Positions 9,804 through 18,415 of a DNA stretch of 60,908 nt are shown piece after piece. Made by a program: the position numbers and the translations under genes. The stretch comes from an uncultured Prevotellaceae bacterium (GTDB lineage: Bacteria; Bacteroidota; Bacteroidia; Bacteroidales; Bacteroidaceae): NCBI GenBank assembly GCA_946625675.1, contig CAMOTI010000117.1, positions 1 through 60,908 of the forward strand. The letters are read 5' to 3'. The notes beneath the pieces were generated by a model. It was not told the DNA's origin, made no database searches, and saw only the letters and a list, made by a program, of their open reading frames with translations. The stretch's first letter is position 1. Every line of letters begins with the position of its first letter.

Positions 9804-10463
9804 TTATTCTTCTGTTACGTTGGATTCATTGTTTCCCTCAGCGGGAGCTTCAGATGGAGTAGGGGTGTTGGCAGTCTCTTTCTCGCTCTGTTGCTTTTTC
9901 TCTGCATCTGAGCGCTGCTGGCTCTTCTTGGGCTGTCCGGGCTTCTTGGGAGAGAGCATGATGCTCATGCGCTTGCCTTCCAACACTGGCATGTTCTCCA
10001 CTTTTGCGATTTCCTCGAGGTCGTTGGCAAAACGCAGCAACAAGACTTCTCCTTGCTCTTTGAAGACGATGGAACGTCCCTTGAAGAAGACATAGGCTTT
10101 CACCTTGTTTCCGTCTTTCAGGAATTCCTGGGCATGTTTCAGTTTGAAATTGTAGTCAGCCTCGGCAGTCTGCGGTCCGAACCGGATTTCCTTCAGCTCC
10201 ACCTTCACCTGCTTTGCCTTCATCTCCTTAGCTTTCTTTTTCTGCTGATACAGGAACTTGGAGTATTCAATCAGGCGGCATACAGGCGGGTTTGCATTCG
10301 GAGAAATCTCCACAAGGTCCACACCTTTCTCCTCGGCCAGGCGTAGGGCGTCACGTGTGCTCATCACTACGGAATCCACTTCTTCGCCTACGATTCTCAC
10401 CTCTTTCACGTGGATTTGTTCGTTTACGCGATATTGAGGCTGCTTTTTTTTGTCAATTTTCAT
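9804..10463 (-). CDS. infC: Translation initiation factor IF-3
   Basis: IF-3 binds the 30S subunit and checks start-codon pairing. The start at 10463 gives 219 residues beginning [17 protein letters not shown]; an upstream ATG at 10526 adds 21 residues not seen in the family. The N-terminal domain includes [20 protein letters not shown] and [17 protein letters not shown]. The C-terminal domain includes [11 protein letters not shown]-like [14 protein letters not shown] and a [11 protein letters not shown] segment. About 45 residues beyond the normal end are Gln/Lys/Glu/Ser-rich and look disordered, a tail often seen in Bacteroidetes. A possible internal promoter lies at the thrS stop. Confidence 0.93.
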   Translation of the reverse strand: MKIDKKKQPQYRVNEQIHVKEVRIVGEEVDSVVMSTRDALRLAEEKGVDLVEISPNANPPVCRLIEYSKFLYQQKKKAKEMKAKQVKVELKEIRFGPQTAEADYNFKLKHAQEFLKDGNKVKAYVFFKGRSIVFKEQGEVLLLRFANDLEEIAKVENMPVLEGKRMSIMLSPKKPGQPKKSQQRSDAEKKQQSEKETANTPTPSEAPAEGNNESNVTEE

Positions 10464-10555
10464 TAACTGATACTTGTCCTTTCGTTTTTGATGTATTTTT
10501 ATTGTTGTTTGCTGGATGTGGGCCAATATTTATCCCGCATTTTCGCAAATCAAAT

Positions 10556-10564
10556 GCAAAGTTA
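10556..10564 (-). promoter_or_regulatory. Possible internal promoter for infC-rpmI-rplT
   Basis: The minus strand reads TAACTTTGC at 10564-10556, a perfect Bacteroidetes -7 box overlapping the thrS stop codon and 93 bases upstream of infC. No clear TTTG lies 19-21 bases further upstream, so strength is uncertain. Confidence 0.45.
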
Positions 10565-12505
10565 CAAATTTTCTGTCATTTGACGAACTTCTTCGTTGAT
10601 TTTCTTTGCAAAATCTTCAAATTTCATGCTTCCTTGGTCGCCTTGACCGCGTTTTCTGACAGATACGGTGCCATCTGCCATCTCTTTTTCTCCAACAACA
10701 AGCATGTAAGGAATTCTGCGCAGCTCGTTGTCGCGGATTTTTCGGCCGATTTTCTCGTTTCGGTCGTCCACGGTTGAGCGCACGTCGTTGGCGTTGAGAT
10801 AGGCATTCACTTTCTCTGCATATTCATTGAATTTCTCGGAAATCGGAAGAACGATGACCTGGTCGGGAGTCAGCCAGAGCGGGAAATGTCCAGCAGTGTG
10901 CTCGATAAGCACAGCTACGAATCGTTCCATCGATCCGAATGGTGCTCGGTGTATCATCACAGGACGGTGTTTCTCATTGTCCGACCCTGTGTATTCCAGC
11001 TTGAATCGCTCAGGCAGGTTGTAGTCCACCTGTATGGTTCCCAGCTGCCAGCGTCGTCCGATGGCGTCCTTGATCATGAAGTCGAGTTTTGGTCCGTAGA
11101 ATGCGGCCTCTCCTGTCTCCTTGCGTGCGTTCAGTCCTTTTTCCTCGCATGCTTCGATGATGGCTCTCTCAGCCTCTTCCCATACTTCGTCGCTACCGAT
11201 GTATTTTTCCTTGTCGTTAGGGTCGCGCAGCGAAATTTGTGCTTCGAACTCTTTGAAGTCGAGGGCTTTGAAGATGATGCTGATGATGTCCATCACGCGC
11301 AGGAACTCGCCCTTCACCTGGTCGGGGCGGCAGAAGATATGTGCGTCGTCCTGCGTGAATGAACGTACTCGTGTGAGTCCGTGGAGCTCTCCGCTCTGCT
11401 CATAGCGGTATACCGTTCCGAATTCTGCAATGCGAAGCGGCAGTTCTTTGTATGAGCGTGGATGCAGTGCGTAGATTTCGCAGTGGTGAGGGCAGTTCAT
11501 CGGCTTGAGCATGTACTCTTCGTCCTCCTCCGGTGTGTGGATGGGCTGGAAAGAGTCTTTCCCGTAGTGAGCATAGTGTCCGGATGTGACATAAAGGCTC
11601 TTTCCTCCGATATGCGGTGTGATCACCTCCTGATATCCGTATTTTTTCTGGATCTTGCGTAGGAAGTCCTGCAGGCGCAGACGTAATGACGTTCCCTTCG
11701 GAAGCCACATGGGAAGTCCTTTTCCCACTCGCTCAGAGAAGAAGAATAGATCCATCTCCTTTCCGATTTTCCTGTGGTCACGTTTCTTGGCCTCTTCCAG
11801 TTTCTGAAGATATTCGTCGAGCATCTTCTTTTTGGGGAATGAGATGCCGTACATACGGGTCATCATCGGACGCTTCTCGTCGCCTCTCCAGTATGCGGCA
11901 GCTACCGACAGCACCTTGACTGCCTTGATGGCGGCTGTGCTGACGAGGTGCGGTCCACGGCAGAGGTCAGTGAAGGCACCTTGTGTGTAGGTGGTGATAT
12001 GTCCGTCCTCCAGTTCCTCAATCAGCTCATTCTTGTATGTCTGGCCGCGTTCGCCGAAGAATTTCAGTGCGTCAGCCTTTGATATGCTTTTCCTGACGAG
12101 CATCTCCTTGCGTTGCACCAGTTCCTGCATTTTCTTCTCGATAGCAGGGAAGTCAGCGTCGCTGATTTTCACACCTTCCGGTGGCATGATGTCATAGTAG
12201 AACCCGTTTTCTATAGCGGGTCCGATGCCGAACTGTGTTCCAGGATACAATTCCTGAAGGGCTTCAGCCATCAGGTGTGCGCTGGTATGCCAGAAAGCAT
12301 GTTTGCCTTCTTCGTCTTCGAATTTGTAGAGAACCACCTCTGCATCCTCGCAGATGGGGCGGTTCAGTTCTGTGGTTTGTCCGTTCACACCACATGCAAC
12401 AACTTCCTGTGCAAGACGGGAGCTGATACTTTCCGCGATTTGGAGGCCGGTAACGCCTTCTTCATATTCGCGGACAGACTTGTCGGGAAATGTAATTTTT
12501 ATCAT
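10562..12505 (-). CDS. thrS: Threonine--tRNA ligase
   Basis: This class II synthetase charges tRNA-Thr. The 647 residues show the full domain set. An N-terminal TGS domain begins [20 protein letters not shown]. The editing domain has [17 protein letters not shown] and later the CRGPHL motif. The catalytic core contains [34 protein letters not shown] and [20 protein letters not shown], with Cys and His zinc ligands. Motif 3 is [11 protein letters not shown]. The anticodon domain follows from [13 protein letters not shown]. Length is normal. It is the first gene of the run with infC, rpmI and rplT. Confidence 0.97.
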   Translation of the reverse strand: MIKITFPDKSVREYEEGVTGLQIAESISSRLAQEVVACGVNGQTTELNRPICEDAEVVLYKFEDEEGKHAFWHTSAHLMAEALQELYPGTQFGIGPAIENGFYYDIMPPEGVKISDADFPAIEKKMQELVQRKEMLVRKSISKADALKFFGERGQTYKNELIEELEDGHITTYTQGAFTDLCRGPHLVSTAAIKAVKVLSVAAAYWRGDEKRPMMTRMYGISFPKKKMLDEYLQKLEEAKKRDHRKIGKEMDLFFFSERVGKGLPMWLPKGTSLRLRLQDFLRKIQKKYGYQEVITPHIGGKSLYVTSGHYAHYGKDSFQPIHTPEEDEEYMLKPMNCPHHCEIYALHPRSYKELPLRIAEFGTVYRYEQSGELHGLTRVRSFTQDDAHIFCRPDQVKGEFLRVMDIISIIFKALDFKEFEAQISLRDPNDKEKYIGSDEVWEEAERAIIEACEEKGLNARKETGEAAFYGPKLDFMIKDAIGRRWQLGTIQVDYNLPERFKLEYTGSDNEKHRPVMIHRAPFGSMERFVAVLIEHTAGHFPLWLTPDQVIVLPISEKFNEYAEKVNAYLNANDVRSTVDDRNEKIGRKIRDNELRRIPYMLVVGEKEMADGTVSVRKRGQGDQGSMKFEDFAKKINEEVRQMTENL

Positions 12506-12544
12506 TTTTTTAATCTTTGTTTTTGTCGAAAGTGCAAATATCTT

Positions 12545-12576
12545 GCAAAGTTACGATTAACCATGCAAAAATCAAA
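12545..12576 (-). promoter_or_regulatory. Promoter of the thrS operon
   Basis: On the minus strand TTTG (12576-12573) is followed after 19 bases by TAACTTTGC (12553-12545). This is a full match to the Bacteroidetes sigma-ABfr consensus, about 40 bases upstream of the thrS start. No T-box stem or T-box core sequence was seen between it and the gene. Confidence 0.82.
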
Positions 12577-12684
12577 ATTATTAACTATTTATTTTTGTTT
12601 TAGCGGCTTTATGAATCGCCAATTACTATGTCAAAGCTGGCATATGAAGGTGTACCCAAGGAATGAACAGCGAAATTTCAAATA

Positions 12685-14013
12685 CTAATTCATTTCCTGT
12701 ATGATTTTGTAAGCCATCTCGATTCCCAGTTCTCCAGCCTTGCTTAAGTCTGATCTGGCTCCGTCGATGTCGTTGAGCCAGAGCTTCAGTATTGCTCGGT
12801 TGTAGTATGCTTCGGCATAAGCCGGCCTTTTGTCGATTGCCGTTCCAAGGTCTTTGATGGCCTTGTCGATGCTGTTGCTTTTGGCATATGCGAACGCCCT
12901 GTTGTAATAGGCTTCGGGAATGTTTGGATTTAGGCTGATGGATTCGCTCAGCAGTGAGACGGCAGCCAGGAAGTCGTGCTGATATAGCTGTCCGTATCCT
13001 GAAGTGAAAGATGTTGGCGGATTGTATGCTTCTTTCTGATAGTCCGACAGATATTGTGGCGGCAGCATATCGTATTTGTTGATGATGTATGCTGCGTCCG
13101 TATTCCGGGTAATGTAGAATATGTCGTCAGGATAAAGAAAGTCGTTGCCGGCCACAACCTCTTGCTCAATCTCCTTCATTTCTTCTTTCGATGTGGATGC
13201 TGCGCATCTCTTTGTCAATGCGTCATCAGGAGCGATGTCGCGAGCGAGGCTGAAGTCCGCCCTGGCTTCCTGTTCTGTGGCAAACATTATTTTGCAGAGC
13301 CCTCTGTGAATCAGTAGTCTTGAGTTTTTAGGGTGTATGTGCAGAGCCCTTGAGTACATGCTTGTTGCCTCTTCCCATTTTCTGTCGGCCATGAGAAAGT
13401 TGGCTTTCACGGTCAGTGACGGCAGGTGGAACGGGTCGTGGTTGAGCGCGCTGTCGGCCAGTGCCTCCGCTTCGGCCTTCATTCCCATTCCGTAGCGGGC
13501 CCGGCTCTTCAAGAGATATCCGTCGGCTTTCTTAGGCCATTTCCGTATCATCATTTCTGACAGGCTGTCAGCGGCGTTAAAGTCTTTTGTTTTCAGTTCA
13601 CTGAGTATCAGGTTGTTCCAGATTTCAATCCGCCCGTTGTTGAACAACGTTGCCTGTTCGTAGTCTTCGGCCGCCGGTGCGTATTTCCCTTGAATAAACC
13701 TTACGGCTCCTCTCTGCTCGTAAGCTTCGTAGTAGAAAGGGTTGAGAGATAGTGTTTGTGTCAGGTCGTTTTCGCTGCCAGTGTAGTCGCCCAGGTTTTG
13801 CTTGGCAATGCCTCTGAAGTAGTATGCCTTGTGGCTGTTTGGCCTGGACGCCACTACGCGGTTGAATATGGCAATGGCCGTCTTGTAGTCATGAAAATCC
13901 AGTGCGTTTTGTCCTGCTTCCATGGAGTGGGGAATGTCCCATTGTGCTTTTGATGCATATGGGAATACCGATGTCATGGCAAACAATATGAATTTCGCGA
14001 GCCGAACAGTCAT
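12685..14013 (-). CDS. Secreted TPR-repeat protein
   Basis: The 442-residue product starts with a probable signal peptide of about 23 residues (MTVRLAKFILFAMTSVFPYA, then SKAQ). It consists largely of TPR helices. Clear units include YYFRGIAKQNLGDYTGSEND, AYEQRGAVRFIQGKYAPAAE and, near the C-terminus, AYYNRAILKLWLNDIDGARS. The linker around residues 265-330 lacks repeats. TPR proteins act as scaffolds, and this one is likely periplasmic or attached to the outer membrane. Partners cannot be read from the sequence. It is followed by def on the same strand. Confidence 0.8.
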   Translation of the reverse strand: MTVRLAKFILFAMTSVFPYASKAQWDIPHSMEAGQNALDFHDYKTAIAIFNRVVASRPNSHKAYYFRGIAKQNLGDYTGSENDLTQTLSLNPFYYEAYEQRGAVRFIQGKYAPAAEDYEQATLFNNGRIEIWNNLILSELKTKDFNAADSLSEMMIRKWPKKADGYLLKSRARYGMGMKAEAEALADSALNHDPFHLPSLTVKANFLMADRKWEEATSMYSRALHIHPKNSRLLIHRGLCKIMFATEQEARADFSLARDIAPDDALTKRCAASTSKEEMKEIEQEVVAGNDFLYPDDIFYITRNTDAAYIINKYDMLPPQYLSDYQKEAYNPPTSFTSGYGQLYQHDFLAAVSLLSESISLNPNIPEAYYNRAFAYAKSNSIDKAIKDLGTAIDKRPAYAEAYYNRAILKLWLNDIDGARSDLSKAGELGIEMAYKIIQEMN

Positions 14014-14052
14014 AAGCTGATAGATGGTTTCTGCTTTGTTGCAATCAGATTG

Positions 14053-14607
14053 TCAATGGTTTGGTTTAGCCTTGTAGTGACAGCTGAATTTTCCTTTCGT
14101 CATGCCTATCAGCTTTTTCTTCAAGAGTTGCTTACGTAGAGGCGACACCCTGTCGACAAACATTTTTCCTTCCAAATGGTCGAATTCATGCTGAATGACC
14201 CTGGCGACGAATCCTTCCACCCACTCATCGTGCGGTGTCAGGTTCTCATCAAGATATTTAATATGTACGCGCGAGGGACGTTTCACGTTCTCGTGGATTC
14301 CAGGAATGGAGAGGCATCCTTCCTCCATGCTTACGAGGTCGTCGCTGGTCTCGATGATGTGTCCGTTGATGAAGGTCTTCAGAAATCCTTTATATTGTGG
14401 TTCGTCTTCGCTGATGCAGTCGAGGTCCACGACCACAACCCTTATGGGTAGTCCCACCTGTGGTGCTGCCAGTCCCACGCCCTCGGCGTTTTTCAGCGTT
14501 TCAAACATGTTGGCAATCAGTTCCTGAAGATTAGGGTAGTCAGTTGGTATGTCTTCTGCTTGCTTGCGAAGCACCGACTGACCGAAAATGTACATTGGTA
14601 ATATCAT
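14053..14607 (-). CDS. def: Peptide deformylase
   Basis: The enzyme removes the formyl group from the N-terminal Met of new proteins and uses a bound metal. The start at 14607 gives 184 residues beginning MILPMYIFGQ, as in the family; an upstream ATG at 14706 adds 33 hydrophobic and charged residues with no counterpart. All three motifs are intact: GVGLAAPQVG, EGCLSIPG with the metal Cys, and QHEFDHLEG with two metal His and the catalytic Glu. The 268 bases upstream (14608-14875) hold no further gene that I can support. In many Bacteroidetes def lies beside ruvX, as it does here. Confidence 0.94.
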   Translation of the reverse strand: MILPMYIFGQSVLRKQAEDIPTDYPNLQELIANMFETLKNAEGVGLAAPQVGLPIRVVVVDLDCISEDEPQYKGFLKTFINGHIIETSDDLVSMEEGCLSIPGIHENVKRPSRVHIKYLDENLTPHDEWVEGFVARVIQHEFDHLEGKMFVDRVSPLRKQLLKKKLIGMTKGKFSCHYKAKPNH

Positions 14608-14875
14608 TTTTTTTATTTGTAATTTAAGTTTCAGAAGTAAAAAAGGAATTAAAATGGGAGTAAAAATGGAAGTAATGTGCTCTGCACAGGACGATAGTCT
14701 TGGCATTCATAGAGTGCCTTTCAGCCCAAATTGCTTATTATTCCTTTGGTAATCCTTTATTTCACTTCATTTTATAACATGCGGAACTTGAATCTGTAAT
14801 CTTTTATTTCTATTCTAATTGGTTTTTTTACATAATTGTTCTTTCAACCTTCAACAAACAAGAGTAACTTCACTC

Positions 14876-15307
14876 TCAACTCTCAACTCTAAATTCTAAA
14901 CTATTCATATAGTCCTGCAGGATGATGGTGGCGCTCACTTGGTCGACGAGTCCCTTGTTCTCTCGTCTTTCCTTTTTCTTTACGCCGCTTTCGATGATTA
15001 CTCGCTGTGCCATCACGCTGGTGAATCGCTCGTCGTAGAATTCCACGGGTATGTCGGTCAGGATTTTCCTCAGTCTGTTGACGAAGGGCGTAATCCGTTT
15101 CATGTTTTCCGAGTCGTCGCCGTTGGGCTGTTTTGGCAGTCCCACCACAATCCGTTCCACCTCCTCTTTCGACGTGTATTCCATGATGAAGTCGAAGAGT
15201 GTCGGAGTGCTGACAGTTGTCAGTCCGTTTGCGATGAGCTGAAGCGGATCGGTCACAGCGATGCCGGTTCGCTTTTTCCCGTAGTCTATGGCCATTATTC
15301 TTCCCAT
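14876..15307 (-). CDS. ruvX: YqgF/RuvX-family resolvase-like nuclease
   Basis: The 143-residue protein has the RNase H-like fold of YqgF. It opens with the conserved MGRIMAIDYGKKRTGIAVTD, whose Asp is a metal ligand. It continues with IVVGLPKQPNGDDSE, a conserved Glu-containing FYDERFTSVMAQ, and VDQVSATIILQDYM with the final Asp. Members act on pre-16S rRNA ends or on recombination junctions. The stop codon lies in a stretch of short repeats of the CTCAACTCTAAA type on the plus strand (14867-14901). Confidence 0.88.
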   Translation of the reverse strand: MGRIMAIDYGKKRTGIAVTDPLQLIANGLTTVSTPTLFDFIMEYTSKEEVERIVVGLPKQPNGDDSENMKRITPFVNRLRKILTDIPVEFYDERFTSVMAQRVIIESGVKKKERRENKGLVDQVSATIILQDYMNSLEFRVES

Positions 15308-15314
15308 CAGTCTG

Positions 15315-16397
15315 TCAGTTTATCTTAATCACCACATATTCCGAGCAGGTGCAGATTCGGAATTTACCGCCCCAAATGCCCATTCCGGAGCTTACGTAGT
15401 ATTCAGTATTTCCTTTTTTATGGTATCCGTATGCACATTCATATACGGCATCGGTCACCCAGTTGAGAGGCCATACCTGTCCGTGGTGGGTATGTCCGCT
15501 CAGTTGCAGGTCGATCTTCTGCTGCTGCGACTCCTCGAGGTGATAGGGTTGATGATCGAGCAGTACAGTGAAGTATGGTATGCCTTGTTTCTCTGCAGTC
15601 AGTTCTTTCAGCGTTTTGCGTTTCTGGTTGGACCGGTCGTCCCTACCGATGATGCACATGTTGTCGGTCACTTGTGTGGTGTCGACGAGCAGATGAATTC
15701 CCGCTTTTTTGTAGAAGTCGATGGAACGTTCTTTTCCTGCGAGGTATTCATGGTTTCCGAGGCATGCATATACCGGTGCGTTGAGATAGGGAAATTCCTC
15801 CCATGTACTTTCCTCTTCCAGCGGGCGCAGGTTGCCGTCGATGATGTCACCTGCAATGAGGATCAAGTCAGCCTTCTCTTCGTTGATGAGCTCCACCCAT
15901 CTGTGGAATTCCGATCTCGGGTTGTGGTAGCCGAGGTGGAGGTCGCTGAGAAAGATGATTTTCTTTGTTCCTTGTATTTTCTTGCTCTTGATGCTGATTT
16001 CCTTTCGTTGCTTGTGGTTGTACCTCACGTTTCCCGCAAACAGGACCCCAGTGATGAGAATCAGTATTGCAAGGCTGGCCGGCAGGCTGTTGTATAGCAG
16101 TTGTTTAGGTACGATATGGCAGAGTCTGCCGATGTCGAGCAGCAGGAAGATGATGAGCAGATAAAGCAGTATGATAAGCCATGATGTGCTGACTTCATAG
16201 ATGCTTCTCGACAGTCCGAGCGGCAGTTTGTCCATAGCCGGACTGAGATATAGGAAAAGCATGAGGAACGAAATGATTCCCAGAGCAATGAGGATGGTTT
16301 TCCAGATGAAAGTCATGGGAAGGATGCACCATAAATGCCAGAAAACATAAGTGTGTACGCCTATGATAATCAGCAGAAACAGAAGTATAAATCCCAT
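15315..16397 (-). CDS. Membrane-anchored metallophosphoesterase
   Basis: A calcineurin-like phosphoesterase follows four N-terminal membrane helices (about residues 1-130). The metal-site motifs are all present: FLSDLHLGYHN, AGDIIDG, CLGNHEYL, LLDHQPYH and SGHTHHGQVWP. The start at 16397 gives 360 residues beginning with the first helix. An ATG at 16433 would add 12 residues and overlap the kinase gene by 13 bases. The active domain faces the cytoplasm or periplasm; this cannot be decided by eye. Related proteins act on UDP-diacylglucosamine or on nucleotides, but the substrate here is unknown. Confidence 0.82.
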   Translation of the reverse strand: MGFILLFLLIIIGVHTYVFWHLWCILPMTFIWKTILIALGIISFLMLFLYLSPAMDKLPLGLSRSIYEVSTSWLIILLYLLIIFLLLDIGRLCHIVPKQLLYNSLPASLAILILITGVLFAGNVRYNHKQRKEISIKSKKIQGTKKIIFLSDLHLGYHNPRSEFHRWVELINEEKADLILIAGDIIDGNLRPLEEESTWEEFPYLNAPVYACLGNHEYLAGKERSIDFYKKAGIHLLVDTTQVTDNMCIIGRDDRSNQKRKTLKELTAEKQGIPYFTVLLDHQPYHLEESQQQKIDLQLSGHTHHGQVWPLNWVTDAVYECAYGYHKKGNTEYYVSSGMGIWGGKFRICTCSEYVVIKIN

Positions 16398-16420
16398 AAT
16401 ATTTATGATTTTCCCATGTT

Positions 16421-18220
16421 TTATTCCGCCCATGCGTCGCTATATCTTGCTTTCAGCTTGTCTCTGGTGCTTTCGTCGGCTCCTGCCACAACCACTCTGT
16501 ACATTTTGTTGGATTCAATGAATCTGACGCTTGCGCTGTAGCCTTGTGATTTAAGCTCAGCCACGCGGTTGTTGGCGTTTTCCTCAGATCCGAAGCTTCC
16601 TACAATCACGTTGTATTTCTTTTTTTGCTCTGGCTGAGGCGTGTTGTTTGTCTTAGGCGTTTCGGCCTTTTGTGCTGTTTTAGCTTGCTCTTGCTGTGTC
16701 TGCTTGTCCTTGTTGGCCTGATGCGTGTTGTTCTCGTTGTTTGAGTTGTCATTTGCGGTGTGGCTCTGGTTTTCGGACGGCTGCACCAGTCTGGGCTCTT
16801 CCGGCTTGGACTCTTCTTTCTGCTTCTCAGACTCGTTTTCTTCTCTTTCCTTCTTTTCGGAGTCCTTGCTTTCTTTTTCCTTTCTGGCCTCTTCCTGTTT
16901 CTTGGCCTCTTCCTGTTTCTTGGCCTCTTCTTGTTTCTTCGTTTCCTCCTCTTTCTTCTTGGCCTCTTCCTCTTTCTTCTTGGCTTCCTCCTCAGCTGTT
17001 ATCGTTGTCACATCGATTCCGCTGCGGGAGTCCACTTTGCTTTCCGTCTTCTTCTCCTCTTTCTTGATGGTCAGGCTTGTCTTTGCAGTCTGATTCTTGT
17101 CGTCGTCCTTTCCGAAGAGGGCTTTGAATGCGAAGTATCCGAGAATGCCCAGTATGGCGAGGAAGATGAAAATCTGCATGGCCTTCAGCGTTTTGTTGCT
17201 TAGCCCGTCGTCATCATCGTCGTCGTCATCATCATCGTCGTCGTCGTTTGATGTCTGTTTGATGCTTGACTTTGTCTTGTGCTTCTTGCTGCCAGCCACA
17301 GCCACTCCCATGCTCTTCTCGAAAGACTTGTCGGTGGTTGCAGAGCCGGTGATGCCAAACAGAAAGTCGTTGATTTCGTTGGAGTCCTGTGGTCTCCGGA
17401 AAATGTTTGGAGTCATGAGCCATAGCACGAATCTCTGCATCTTCTTGCTCACGTTCGTAGGGAAGTGGTAGAGGTTGGTGGTAGCTTCATTTACCTCAGC
17501 TGCTGCCGGCGGGCGTTTGCCCGTAAGCAGATTGTAGAGCGTAGCGCCGAGTGAGTAGTAGTCGGTCCATGGCCCGATGTTGTTCTCGTCGAGCGCCTGC
17601 AGCTCCATCGGGTCGTGGTTTGTGTCAGCCACAATGGTTGACTCGTTGTCAACGAGTTTGCAGTGTCCGTACTCCAGGAATTTGATGTGTCCGTTGTCGT
17701 CGACGACAATGCTGGACGGCGTGATGTCGAGATGCCAGAATCCCTGGCTGTGCATTGCGTTGAGTCCGTCGAGCATCTGTGTGAGGTAGCTGATGACCTC
17801 AGCTTCAGCGAACGGCTTGTTCTTTCGCATCATGCGCTGCGACAGCAGCTCACCTTCCACGTTTTCCATCACATAGTATGATGTGTTGTTCTCGCTGAAG
17901 AGATCTGTCACCTTGGCGATATGTCCGTTGCTGATTTGTCTGAGTGCTCTCGCCTCCTCGTTGAATCGGTCGAGGTATTCGTTGTATATCTCCTGACAAC
18001 TCTCGTCAATCAGAATCTCCATGCTTCCCTCTTTCCGTTTGGATATGTTCTGCACGAACAATTCCTTGATGAGCACGTTCTCCCTGAATTTCGTGTCGTT
18101 GGCCAGGTAGAGGTTGCCCAGAGCCCTGCTTGAGAGTTGCTTTAGAATCTTGTATTTCCCGTTCAAGAGGCTCCCTGCCGGGAGCAGTTTCTGCATGTCG
18201 TTTATAACTGTCGTTTCCAT
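16421..18220 (-). CDS. Degenerate Ser/Thr kinase fused to a SPOR domain
   Basis: The 599-residue protein has four parts. Residues 20-290 form a eukaryotic-type protein kinase domain. Lys52 of the VAIK position and Asp165 of HLDIT are kept, but the glycine loop is poor and DFG is replaced by EYG at 183-185. The Asn after the catalytic Asp is Ser. Then come 13 Asp residues in a row, and one membrane helix (FIFLAILGILGYFAF). A long Lys/Glu-rich stretch follows. The last 70 residues form a SPOR domain (YNVIVGSFGSEENANNRVAE), which in other proteins binds denuded peptidoglycan. I infer a cell-wall sensor that signals weakly or not at all by phosphorylation. Nearby genes are a phosphoesterase and ruvX. 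Confidence 0.82.
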   Translation of the reverse strand: METTVINDMQKLLPAGSLLNGKYKILKQLSSRALGNLYLANDTKFRENVLIKELFVQNISKRKEGSMEILIDESCQEIYNEYLDRFNEEARALRQISNGHIAKVTDLFSENNTSYYVMENVEGELLSQRMMRKNKPFAEAEVISYLTQMLDGLNAMHSQGFWHLDITPSSIVVDDNGHIKFLEYGHCKLVDNESTIVADTNHDPMELQALDENNIGPWTDYYSLGATLYNLLTGKRPPAAAEVNEATTNLYHFPTNVSKKMQRFVLWLMTPNIFRRPQDSNEINDFLFGITGSATTDKSFEKSMGVAVAGSKKHKTKSSIKQTSNDDDDDDDDDDDDDGLSNKTLKAMQIFIFLAILGILGYFAFKALFGKDDDKNQTAKTSLTIKKEEKKTESKVDSRSGIDVTTITAEEEAKKKEEEAKKKEEETKKQEEAKKQEEAKKQEEARKEKESKDSEKKEREENESEKQKEESKPEEPRLVQPSENQSHTANDNSNNENNTHQANKDKQTQQEQAKTAQKAETPKTNNTPQPEQKKKYNVIVGSFGSEENANNRVAELKSQGYSASVRFIESNKMYRVVVAGADESTRDKLKARYSDAWAE

Positions 18221-18337
18221 AAAATTCCGAAATTTCCTTCAAATTTACGAATTTTTAGCCGTAGAACAAAATTTTTTGTCAATACAAAGAGTTTTATATG
18301 CATTTTCAGTCAAAAAGAGTCCTAAATGCTCTCGAAA

Positions 18338-18370
18338 TTTGCTGATTTGAGAAATTTGTGCTAATTTTGA
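18338..18370 (+). promoter_or_regulatory. Promoter of the DUF3943 gene
   Basis: TTTG (18338-18341) is followed after 20 bases by TAATTTTGA (18362-18370), a near-consensus Bacteroidetes promoter. The proposed GTG start is 45 bases downstream. The kinase gene faces the other way from 18220, and the region between holds nothing else recognised. Confidence 0.7.
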
Positions 18371-18415
18371 AAAAATTTTTAACACAAGCTCCTCTGGGGG
18401 TAAAAATCCACGTTT

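Noticed and set aside
12506-12684. T-box or other leader riboswitch before thrS
   Set aside because: No T-box core or specifier stem is visible; the promoter lies only about 40 bases from the start.
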